From the NCBI GenBank assembly GCA_025526915.1, contig JAHLKH010000077.1, positions 51,946-115,945 of the forward strand: a stretch of 64,000 bases of DNA, in the 5' to 3' direction. Under the pieces are notes generated by a model. The model ran no database searches, had not been told where the DNA came from, and saw nothing but the letters and a program-made list of their open reading frames with translations. Each line of letters begins with the position of its first letter. Position 1 is the first letter of the stretch. This stretch comes from Entophlyctis helioformis (lineage: Eukaryota > Chytridiomycota > Chytridiomycetes > Chytridiales > Chytriomycetaceae). The translations under genes were made by a program, and so were the position numbers. Positions 34,309 to 44,385 of the stretch are shown here, piece after piece.

Positions 34309-37300
34309 TCACGGCGGCGGAGATGCCGCCGTGGCAGACACGGCATCTCGAATGCGATCCATGCACGCCGCCATCCGCGTCTCGATCAGTGCTGTCCTTG
34401 CCCCGCCCGCCTTTTGCCTGTCATCGTTGCCCTCGTGTCCATCCGATCCGCTTATACCTCTATTATTGTCGCCACTGATGCTGCTACTACTGTCGGCTGC
34501 CACAAGCTTGGCATGCCCTAATTGAAGATACTCCAAACATGTTCGGCCAGCATCATCCTGCACAGCATTTGGTTGTCAGCCGTGGTGTGCTCTGTCCTGC
34601 AAGCCGTCTGCACCAACACAGCCAATGGGCACACACGGAGCGGCCACTTGCCTTGGCAGACGGGTGTGCACCACGCCGCAACAGATAGTCAATGGCATCA
34701 AGATCCAGCAGATACGCGGCCCCCTGCAGCAGCGTGCACTCGCTCTGTGTCGCTTTACTCGCGGCACATGCGCTGCTCGTCGCGCCAACGCTCCATCCAT
34801 TGTGCAGCAGAAATCTGCCATGACCAGCCGTCGCTTGACGTCGTGGCCGCCGTCCTCGCCAGCTGTCACCATATCGTCCAGCATCCATGCATGCGATGCT
34901 GACAACCCAAGTGCGAGATGCACGCCCTGCGGTAGATCGTGTGACCCGGCTCCCAATGCTATCCACTCAAGCACTCCGAGAACATTGCCCTGGATGATCG
35001 CTGCTCGCAGTCCGCTGTGCGCGTCAAGGCCGTCGACTGGCTGCTCAACAAACGCGCGGTTTGCGTACTGTACAGCCGCCAGGTTTCAGCCATCGGCTCA
35101 TGGTCAACAAGGCAGCACAAACCGCCCGAGATACGCAGACATGATCACCTTGTCTTTCACAAATGCCATCTTGACGTCGGTGCGGTCGGTCGGCCGTGGC
35201 TTGGTCTTGGGTCCGCGCCGCTCCCAAACTGCGTTGGACGCCGTGTTACCCAGCGCTTGCAGAATCCCGAGCGTCTCTGGCGTCCAGGAAACAGTGTCCA
35301 GTGTCGCTGATCGGATCTGGCCGCAACACCATCCAGCGTGAGTACGATGGCCTCATGCACAACAAATGATCCAACTCACTTTGGTGATGTGTGTGCCCAG
35401 ACCGCGGTGCATGCCGGAGCATTCTGTTGGTCGGCACGAGTGTCGTGAGTCGTGGGCCCATGCATTCACACAGGCGGGCATGCATGCAAGCACCTTTGCA
35501 GACAAGGCATCCCAGATTGATGCTGATCCAGTCCGGTGACTTTGTGCCACAGTCTGCACACACTGTCAAGCAGCGACCGTGTTGTCACAGTTGGTCCATC
35601 GTATGCCCATCTGGCACCGGCCAGCATTCGCTCCCACCTTTGTTACCGGGATCTGCTGCCCACAGCATGGCCAGGATCGACCCACCGCCCTGATCTGGGC
35701 TGCCCGTAATACTGTTTCGATCGCCAGCCGTCTCTGGCGTACCAGCCCTGACCAGACTGCCGCCGTCCGTCAAGTCGTGCCCACTCTGCATGCCATTCAG
35801 CATCGCCTCGATCGCGTTCTGGACGACTGTGATCCACGCCTTGAGGTCGTCTTCGTCCGTGGCCTGGTAGATGCGCCGGCCGCCTTGGGCAGACACGACC
35901 TCAAAACAGAAGCGTCGGTCCACGTTCCGCGCTTCGCGCACCGTGCAGCACCGCAGATTGACAGACGTCACGTTGGTGTGGTCGCCCAGTTTACGCCAGT
36001 TGCTGTGCTCTGTGTGCATTGCGCGTGTGAGTGAGGGTAAGGATACGACAGAATCCATGCAGCAGTGTTGGGAGGCGGATGCACCTTCAAGATGGCCGCG
36101 AGCGACCACACACCACGATTTGCGCCAGCCAACGTTTCCCGTACCACCCGCAACCGACAGCGCCGCGCCGCCCGTGATGTTGGAAAAGGCGACAAACAGA
36201 AACCCTTCCCGACGACGTCCGAGCAGTGCCGCGTCGGGATCGTTCTGCGTGTTGAGATCGCGAATACCGCGGAACTTTGCATCGCCGGGCGGTTTGGTGG
36301 GCGACCCTGCACTCGTCTCGTTGCGGCCCAGCGACGCAAACGTCGTTGGCGTGGACGTGCCTGGTGTTGTCGCCGTCGCCGTTGTCGCCGATCCCGCCCC
36401 CGTGGCCGAGGAAGAGGCATTGCCGAGCGACCAGGTCGAGATGCCGAGCGTCGACAGTGCAAGCGCACCCGATATGGACGCAGCAAGGGATCCAAAGCCG
36501 GCGTCCACCGGGCCGATGTTTGCCAGCATGGGCGTCGATCCTGTTGTTGCCGACCCAGCCTCGGCCAAATGGTCCACGCTGCCCAGATAGTCCTGCGACG
36601 CGAACACGGACAGATGCCCGCCGTGCCCACCTGCACCTGCACCTGCACCGCCGCCCCACTTGGCCTCGATCATCTTGCGCTTCTCAGCGACTTCCTTGGA
36701 ATGCAAGTGAATCGACTTGGTCATGAGCGACAACTGCGCCACAATGTCCTCCAGCTCGGACCGGCGCTCTGTCAGCCGCGCCGACACGGCCGAATAAAAG
36801 TTGGTCTGCTTCTCGGCGTAGTTGGTGAAGACGAAGCTGAGCTCCATTTCCATGCGCGGACCATGCATCTCGGCCAGTCTGTGGAAATAGTCGAAACTGG
36901 CCGCCACTGTGTCAGTGAGCTCTCCCGCCTTCTCCATCACCATCACCATCTCCCCTCTCGCTGTCATGGGTCGAGCCAGCCGTGCACGCACGAATAACTG
37001 CACTCCACAAGAGAGTCAGAGTGAGAGAAACGCACACACACACGGCACTCACCAGCGAAGCTCAAACGACCGTCGCTTGCTCTGGAACTTGCCATCAGCC
37101 AACACCATCTTCTTTTTCGCCCCCTCGTCGGCACGCATGGCGAGATACTTGCTCTCCATCACATAGTACTCGTTCGCCTCGTGATCAAAGTCGCGTTTGC
37201 GTTGGTCGGCCAGCTTGACCTCGCGGTCGTACAGCCCACGCAGAGGCTCGATGAGCAGCGCATTGAACTGGTTGTGGGTCATGTCCGTGAGCCGATGGAT

Positions 37301-38840
37301 AACGGCATTGGTCGTCTCGATGTACTTGAGCGTCGACGGCTGCAGGTTGGGGAGACTGGCCAGCGTCTCGACAAACGCCTTGTGGTGTGCCATAGACACG
37401 TCTGTCGACTCCATGTACGTCTGTGCAGCTTTGATCGTGCGCTTGAGGCTGTGCTTGAGGTTGGCTGTCTTGCTTTCGTACGACGCGACGGTCGCTCGGA
37501 ATAGCGGGCCATCTTCAAATTCTGCCACGCCCGTTGACGGTGTTGGCGATGCCGTTGTTGAAAGGGCTGCCAATGAGATCGGTTGTGCGAGTGGCTGGCC
37601 GGATGCGTTGCTGCTGCCGCCTCCAATCAGGGAGACGGGTCGCGAAGAGGATTGCGCCGTCGCACTGCCATGGTTGGCCCGAGATCCGGAAAAGGCTCTT
37701 CGGAGCATCTTGGCACTGCCCGATGACGATGCAGCTGTGGCTATTGACGTTGCGCTGCGATCCAGCGGGCTGTGATGCGATGATGACGATTCGGGGTGTC
37801 CGCTCGCACGATCGGGACTGGTGGTGTTGGTGCTGGTGGTGGCGCTGGAATCTTCGCCGTGCCGGGTTGGCGATGGCAGTGACGATGATGCAGACGATGG
37901 CGACATGGCAGTCAGTGATGCAGCCACCGCGCGCAGCATGGATCCAGGATCGTCGGTTTGGACGGCCGACAATGCTGCCTTTGTAGCGACTGCGAATGTG
38001 ACGGCCTTGAGGGGTACAAACGAGCCGCCTTCCATGAACCCAAACTGTCCATCAGGCGAGGCAGACGGGTCAGCACCACGAACCAGCCCAAGTATGCCTT
38101 TCGGTGCTTACAGCGAGCTCTTCGCGCCATATCGATCCCTGACCGTGCTCGTCGGCAGGCATGCGTGTCCACGCCCATTGGAACAAGTTGGGCTCCACCA
38201 GCACCGGCTTGACAGCAACAACGGTGTCGGCTCCATGGCCGCCGCACACTCGATGCCGCAGAAAGAGTCTCGACACCGCGCCAGCCGTGTCGGCATCTGC
38301 TCGAATCGAAAACACGACCGGCTCGGCAGGCGTGTCGGGCATCTCGAAACAGACATGAACAGGCGGCCGAGGATGGTGGACGTAAAGGTGGGCGTGATGG
38401 TGATGGGCGTGGTGGTGGTGGTGGCGATGGCCAGCAGACGCAGATGGATGGCAGACGGCCATGCTCGACAGCAGGGTCGAGACGGCCAGCCGTAGGCCAG
38501 GCACCTCAGCCAGAAGCCGCAGCGGCACCATCTTGGACTCTGCGCCATCGCCAGCCGCGAAACCATGTGGCGGGCTGTCCTGCGACAACACGCCAGCATC
38601 GCTGGCAACGCTGAACACGCTCTCGCTTGACATCAAACACACGCCGTGGTCGCTCGTCCGCAGAACAACGGATGCCGGCTCGAGGTGCCTCAAGAACAGC
38701 AGAGTTGCGGCGTGCGGGTCGCCACTCCCGTGCTTGACGCTGACCGACTCGACCGACAGACCTGCCCCGCAGCGTCAATCATCAAGCCTACAGACCAGCG
38801 TTGGGTTCGACACCAATTCACCTGACGCGATGTTGCCCAT
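34309..38840 (-). CDS. BAR-PH-ArfGAP-ankyrin protein (ACAP-like)
   Basis: GTPase-activating protein for Arf with membrane-curvature and lipid-binding modules. Coding exon 1 (38840-38822) gives MGNIAS and joins 38761 (GLSVESVSVKHG), creating an N-terminal myristoylation-type sequence. Exon 2 (38761-38112) has a His-rich run. Exon 3 (38044-37053) starts the BAR helices (THNQFNALLIEPLRGLYD, ADQRKRDFDHEANEYYVMES); these continue after an intron (MEMELSFVFTNYAEKQ). A PH domain follows (GRRREGFLFVAF ... CFEVVSAQGGRRIYQATDED), then the ArfGAP zinc finger [37 protein letters not shown], split by an intron. C-terminal ankyrin-like repeats end near YLLRRGAHPSAK-DDAGRTCLEYLQ, joined through a GC donor. 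The exon 3/4 junction near 37000 does not close in phase. Confidence 0.85.
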
Positions 38841-38892
38841 CCCCTTGCTGTCGGATTCATCGGAAAGCCGCCACTGAAGCGTTGACGGCGAG

Positions 38893-38948
38893 TGGACAGA
38901 CGGCAGCCAGGACGTTTGCGAGGGCAGAGACGCAGCCAAAGTGTGGGT
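38893..38948. repeat. 56-bp perfect dispersed repeat, copy 1
   Basis: Identical, same orientation, to 59662-59717, starting TGGACAGACGGCAGCCAGGA and ending AAAGTGTGGGT. Here it lies just upstream of the ArfGAP start and 58 bases from tRNA-Gly. Confidence 0.92.
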
Positions 38949-39006
38949 CACGTGACCTGACGAGCAACACAAAAAGTGGCGAGCAGTGCCAAACAAGCAA
39001 AAGGTG

Positions 39007-39077
39007 TGCGCCAGCCCGGAATTGAACCGGGGGCTCATCGATGGCAACGATGAATTTTACCACTAAACCACTGGCGC
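39007..39077 (-). tRNA. tRNA-Gly (anticodon GCC)
   Basis: The minus strand gives a 71-base cloverleaf. Acceptor stem GCGCCAG pairs with CTGGCGC, discriminator A. D-loop TTTAGTGGTAAAAT, anticodon stem-loop TCATCG-TTGCCATC-GATGA with anticodon GCC, T-arm CCCGGTTCAATTCCGGG. No intron. The sequence is close to the conserved eukaryotic tRNA-Gly(GCC). Confidence 0.97.
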
Positions 39078-39301
39078 TGTCCTCTTTGTGACCGAAAATT
39101 GCCCTCACACACCTTGTACAATGGCTGCATGGCACGATTGTTTCATGTGGGTTTGGGGCAAATTGGAATTATCCACATGATTTGGTGCTGGGAAACAGAG
39201 CGTGCTGTGGGAAACAGAGCGTGCGGATCGAGAGTGGCGGCACACGGCAGCGAGACATTGGTGGGTGCTGCCACTGGACGGCAGGTGGACGGTGCCGTGG
39301 C

Positions 39302-39727
39302 ATGCACGCTGTGAAGGGCGGACACATGGCTGCACTCGCAAAGATGCTCGACAAGCAGACGCTGTTTGTTCAGGATCTGGACAGACACGACGAGTCGGTG
39401 CGGTATGGCGGGTCTGTGGTGCATGTGGCGGCTGCACATGGCGCTCTTGGCGTTCTCGAGGTTCTGAATGAGCACAATGCGAGTGCGACTCCCCTCGCAC
39501 TGGATGTGGCAGCAGCACGGGGACACCTGGACGTTGTTGTCTGGCTGCACGAGAAGAGGAGCGAGGGCTGCAGTGCGAACGTGTTTGACTGGGCTGCGCA
39601 GGAGGGCCACGCACGCGTCGTCGAGTGGCTGCACAGCAAGCGCAACGAGGGATCGTTGCGGGTTGTGGTTGAGCCAGCCAGGATGGATGGCATTGAGCGG
39701 CTGCTGGCGACGGCATTCACAATGTGA
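39302..39727 (+). CDS. Short ankyrin-repeat protein
   Basis: Single open frame of 141 residues from the first ATG in frame (MHAVKGGHMAALAK). Repeats such as SVVHVAAAHGALGVLEVL, LDVAAARGHLDVVVWLHEK and VFDWAAQEGHARVVEWLHSK belong to the WLH-x-x-R-x-EGC class of ankyrin repeats, also seen in the gene at 58.3 kb. An open frame extends upstream to 39182 without an ATG. It is much shorter than typical members and ends in a non-repeat tail, so it may be a truncated gene. It starts 225 bases from tRNA-Gly. Confidence 0.7.
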   Translation: MHAVKGGHMAALAKMLDKQTLFVQDLDRHDESVRYGGSVVHVAAAHGALGVLEVLNEHNASATPLALDVAAARGHLDVVVWLHEKRSEGCSANVFDWAAQEGHARVVEWLHSKRNEGSLRVVVEPARMDGIERLLATAFTM

Positions 39728-39846
39728 GCACTCTGCTGGCCATCTCGCACTCGCTGTGCTGCTCGCTTGAAATGCCAATGAAGTGGTCAAGAGAGAAAGC
39801 ATTCTATTGAAACAAGAGTGTTGAAGAGCGGAGAGATCCCACCACC

Positions 39847-40647
39847 TCACTTGGCAGCCTTCTTGGCAGCCTTCTTGGTGCTGCGCTCCGCCTTGTGCGA
39901 GACGATCGGTCCAGCCGGGATATCAATGGCCGCAAAGAATGCCTTGCTGCTGGCGGGCTTGGCTGGCAGGGGCGGCAGTTCAGCCGGCGTCGTGGTCGTC
40001 GCAGAGACATCAGATGCAGCCTTGGCATCTGCTGCAGCCAGAGCAGCATCTGCAAGAGCACAGATCCTTCGCGATCCATGCACGAGTCAGCCGCGCCATT
40101 GACCAACAACGCATGACACACAGCATGCCAGCCAGGGACACCAACAGCGTCGCATACCTCTTGCTTGGCGGCTGTAGATGCATCCACAGAAGCCATAGAC
40201 GGGCCAGTAACCGCACCTGTTTGCATGGTGGAATGCCAGGACGGCCAGGCGGAGTGTGAGTTGACTGGCGATCATCACATGAGACACAGTGAGGCAGCAC
40301 GATCAGATGCAGCTTACTGTGGGAACGGGCAGAGGAGAGACTCGCTGTCGATCTCGTCGTTGTCGTCCTTTGTGGTCGTCGTGGTGGTGGAGGCCTCGAG
40401 TTCAGCGATTGTTGCCGTTGGATCGGCGACGACAATAGCAGCGGCAGATGGCTTCTTCTCTCTGAGAACGACGGCATTTCGGATGGCTTTCGATGGTTGG
40501 CTGCGATGGCTGTTGAGACACAGAAAGACACGATGGGAAAGGCAGAAAAGCAGACAGACGGACAGAAGGAGAGAGCAGTGTCAGTGGACAGGTTGTCACG
40601 ACGCAAGATGCCCATGCGGCGTTAGTCTGTCTGCAACAGAGGACGCA

Positions 40648-40680
<33 letters not shown>

Positions 40681-41198
40681 AACCGCGTCGCTGGACTTGC
40701 TGGACTTGCAGACTGGCTGCGACAAAGTGAAGAATGACGAAGAAGCAAGCAAGGCATGCAGACACGCAGACAGACACGCTCTGCAATCGACTCACGCTGG
40801 CCGGATGGGATTGTAAGGGACGGTCACTCCAGCCGCCTTTGGCGTGCTTGGCAGCTGGGCGATGCTAAGCTGCTGGACAGCTTTTGGGGCTTTCGCCCAC
40901 GGTAGATGCGAGGCGAGTTGCCTGCGATTGCACGGCAATGGCAAGCAGGTCAGAGGATCAGCGGATGCGCAGAGCAATCAGAGACAATGCAACCGTCGCG
41001 AGCATGTGGAGCATGAGAGAGGCAAGCCGCACAGAAGGCAGACGGCACGCACAAGGTCACAGACACCAATGAAGCATGCATGCAATGCGAGCAGATCAGG
41101 AAGATGGCATGGCAGAGGAGCGTACCCTGCGTGTTGATGTGGCCCAGCATCGCCACTTCCGCGAATGTAAGCTTCTTGGTGTTGACAATTGAGAACAT
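39847..41198 (-). CDS. Family Y protein, unknown function
   Basis: Multi-exon gene proposed from splice signals. First exon MFSIVNTKKLTFAEVAMLGH (from 41198). An exon near 40905-40790 encodes QLSIAQLPSTPKAAGVTVPY. Another near 40505-40315 encodes KAIRNAVVLREKKPSAAAIV and a Thr/Asp-rich end. A fourth near 40260-40165 includes RCGYWPVYGFCGCIYSRQAR. The last exon (about 40050-39847) is Ala/Pro-rich with KAFFAAIDIPAGPIVSHK and a basic end KKAAKKAAK. The last three junctions close in phase; the exon 1/2 junction does not, so the N-terminus is uncertain. A relic of the last exon lies at 26.79 kb. No known domain. Head-to-head with duplicated block B. Confidence 0.5.
40648..40681. repeat. CCAG tetranucleotide repeat
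   Basis: About seven CCAG units within a probable intron of the family Y gene. Confidence 0.85.
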
Positions 41199-42465
41199 CT
41201 TGAGTTTGATCAAAGTTGGGGAATGCGGAAAGATGTGTGGAATGCTTGCTGCTGTTATGCTGCTCGTGTGTGCGTCGTGTCGCTTGTCGTGCCGTTGGCT
41301 GGCCGCTTTCTGATGGAACAGCCGCTGCTGTGTGGATCTGTGCGTGCCTGTGGATGCAGTCGACAGATACAAAACAAACGAGGAAAGTGGCTGCGTGTCC
41401 ATGAGAGCGAGCAAGTGCCACAGCCGGCTGTTCCCAGGTGCATTGACCGCATCGGTTGGTGTTGGAGAAGAGCAGCGACGATGCAGTGCCTGGATGCGGT
41501 CGTGGTGGCTCATGCGAGCTGCATCGCACATCAGACGAATGCCGAGCACGGCATGTGCGAGCTGGTTGTCACGCACCAATGGATTCGTGCAATGGGCGGA
41601 CAGCCTTGAAGGCTGGCGAGTTGGCTCAGCTGGAGGCAGGCAGCGAGACACGAACGAGCAGCGATCAACACGCGGCACCACGATCAGCCAAACGAGTCAC
41701 GCCAACCACGTCGCGATGGATGCCGCTCGCTTGTGCAAGGAGCAGTCGGTTGGCTGGCTGTGGACAACGAGCTGCTTGCAGGCTGTTGGAGAGGCAAGAG
41801 CGGCTGGTGTCGTGGCTGGATCAGGCGGCGGCGAGTGGTTGGTGGACGGCGTGGGAAGGGGCAGCAGGTGGAGACACGACAGTCGATGCTGCGCAGGGAC
41901 AGCGACGCTGAGTGCCGGTGATGTGGCGATGGTGATGCGGACAGACGGTGGATCTTGCGATCACCAACACGCGCAGCACGCGTTGCTCGCACAGCAGCAT
42001 GCCGAGGGACGAGAACGAGGCGGCAATGCCACATGAGGCAATGGACGCGTGGCTGGCAGATGCAGAGATGCGGGACAGAGAGCAGCGAGGCATGCATGGG
42101 CAATGCCGTGCTGGGCGAGGGGCGATTGATGATGCCGCATGATGCACGCTGTGTGGCAGCCTGCCTTGGCCGTCTTGTGTCTCTGGCGTGTGCCTGCTGC
42201 ATCGCCCTGCCTGTCCATCGTCACAGCCATCGCCTCAGCTGCAGGAAGACATGCTCATTGGACCACCAGACTGCCGACGCCATTCACTCGCATTGCCCAT
42301 TTGCATTGCTGTTTGTGCTCTGTGCCGTCATTTCGGGTCGCATTTCCAGACACACCAATCGCCATCGCAATTCGCGACATTCTGCCAGCATCGCGTCTGG
42401 CTCCCTGTCTTTCCGCCATATCCGGCACGAATCAAGACTCGAGATATACTCACAAGCAATACGAC
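41199..42465. other. No recognised gene; head-to-head interval and block B upstream part
   Basis: The first 255 bases are unique and should hold the family Y promoter. From 41454 the sequence is the copy of 9183-10192. No gene with a recognisable domain seen. Confidence 0.5.
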
Positions 42466-44247
42466 ATGTCCTCTACCAACGCATCCTCGTCCACTGTCGC
42501 TGTCAGGCAAGTCCCAGTGCCATCCGTGCTGCGTGTCGCACTCTGCCCTGCTGCTGCTCTCTCGGCTGCCGCATCGCATGATCTGATGGGTTATGCCGAC
42601 TGCCCGCTGTCTGCCGTGCTTCTCTATTGCCTCTCTCGCTCTGCTTTCTCATGCAGCTCGTCGGCCACACACGCCCCAAACGCCACGACCAACACGAGGC
42701 CAACTCGGCTGTCGCATCGCCTGTAAGTGCCGCATGCTTCCACACGGCATGCTGGATCGTCTTCTGTGTTGCTCTCATGGCATGCCTGATGCCTTGCTCT
42801 TGCGTCTTGCTGCCTTGCCGTCTTTTATCGCATCCCATCGCTCGCTCTGCCCTCCCCCGTCCCCAGCACGCTGCCTCGCATGCTTTGTCTTCCCATCACG
42901 ATCCGCATTCGCCGCACATCGCGTCTTGGGACATCCACTCGCCTGTCTGTTTGTTTGCCATGTGGATCTGATGGGCGACTTTGAGTTGCTGCGCTGTTTG
43001 GCTGTTTGGATGGCTGGCTGAGTGGATGTCCCCAGACTGCGGCCACTCTCCCATGCGGCTGCCTTGACTGTCTGGCTGACCATCCCATCCACATTCCCTC
43101 TCATATCACGCATCAGACCAACACCACGGCCGCCCAGTCCGACGCGTCTCCGTCCACCGCACCGGCCGTCGCTCCCGCCGCGTCGCCGACCGTTTGGAAC
43201 TTTGGTGCCGCCGAGTTCGAGCCGGCCGTTCCCTTCAAGTGGAACGTTCGAGCCCCAGAGTTCATTCCAGAAGGCGCAACGACCACCGACGCGGACTATA
43301 AGCCGCCCGTCCCGGCCAAGACCGCCAACAACAAGGCCGCTCGAATGTCAGCGCTGGCAAGCCGCCCGCTGCCGCCAAGCCGCCCGTCCCGCCCAAGGCG
43401 TCGGCCAACAAGACAAACTTGACCGTCGACACCACCGCTCCGGCAACCGGCCCTCGCCCCAAGCCACCAGGCGTCGACAGCGCCAAGGCAGTCACGCCTC
43501 TTCTCTATCCTGTAAGTCTCGACTGAATGCACTCTTTGCTTGTCACGATGCGGTGCTGACATGGCCATTGTCAACCAGCCGATGACTGCCGGTCAGGTCT
43601 TGACAGGCAGTTCCAGCAACTGCACGAGCACCGCCGTCACCACCTTGCCTGCACGCGCGGCTGTTGCATGCCGATGCCGGTCCTTTGTTCCTCGCCATGC
43701 CTTGACACGGCATGGCAATGGAATGGAGTGGACCGGTTCCAACGAGTTGTAAGTCGCATTGACTGTGCATTTGAGTGCGTGTCTTGACAGCAAGCCGACT
43801 GACACTGCCTGCGTGGCTTGCAGTTTGTCAACTTCGACAACCACACGGGTCTGTATATGTGCACGCCGTGTGTGTGCAGTTACTGCTGCCCGCACCTGCC
43901 AGGCGGTGAGTGTTCATCGACATGCGGCTGTGTTGTGGTTGGATGCCTGTGCTTGATCATGGACTGACGATCGTGGTGGCTGTTTGATGCGCAGCCATTC
44001 CGACTCCCACATTCATGTCGTGGGCCAACTCTGACCGCTGGGCCATGCAGTGGGTCGGCACCACGTACAAGATGGTGCCTGCCACTCTCTGGCGTCCATG
44101 CTGAGCGGCTCTTCCTTGTCTTCTTCTTCTCGATTGTTTCCTATAATAGATGTCAATCCAACAAGCTGATGAAGCATTCATTGCATCGTGGTCCAGAGAC
44201 TGCTGCATGGCTGCGGCTGCTCGCAAGACGGCACTGTCCATCATCGC
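41454..44247. repeat. Duplicated block, copy B (2.79 kb)
   Basis: Same content and orientation as 9183-11969. It ends at CATCATCGC, after which ATGCTGCCTTGAGC replaces the copy A sequence. Differences include single-base deletions in the X exons. Confidence 0.93.
42466..44104 (+). pseudogene. Family X, copy B (frame-broken)
   Basis: Same exon layout as copy A, including the GC donor at GTCAG|GCAAGT, with the PAM2-like motifs (WNFGAAEFEP, WNVRAPEFIP) and Cys clusters preserved. Compared with A it has lost one base in exon 2 (AACACGAGGCC against AACACGACGGCC), one in exon 3 (AAGGCCGCTCG against AAGCCCGCGTCG) and one in exon 4 (GTCTTGACAGG against GTCTTTGACAGG). Each shifts the frame. The last two exons are intact, and the end of exon 3 is in better frame than in A (DSAKAVTPLLYP). 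Either a recent pseudogene or an intact gene with homopolymer sequencing errors. Confidence 0.65.
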
Positions 44248-44385
44248 ATGCTGCCTTGAGCAACGAGGGCATACGCAACGCCACCACTTCCTGTTGTCAA
44301 GTGAATAATGCGAGTTTTCTGTATGAACCTCTGAATGAGGCATTCATTGTGTATAAGACAGATGTAGAGTGCGCTCGGCACGGGC

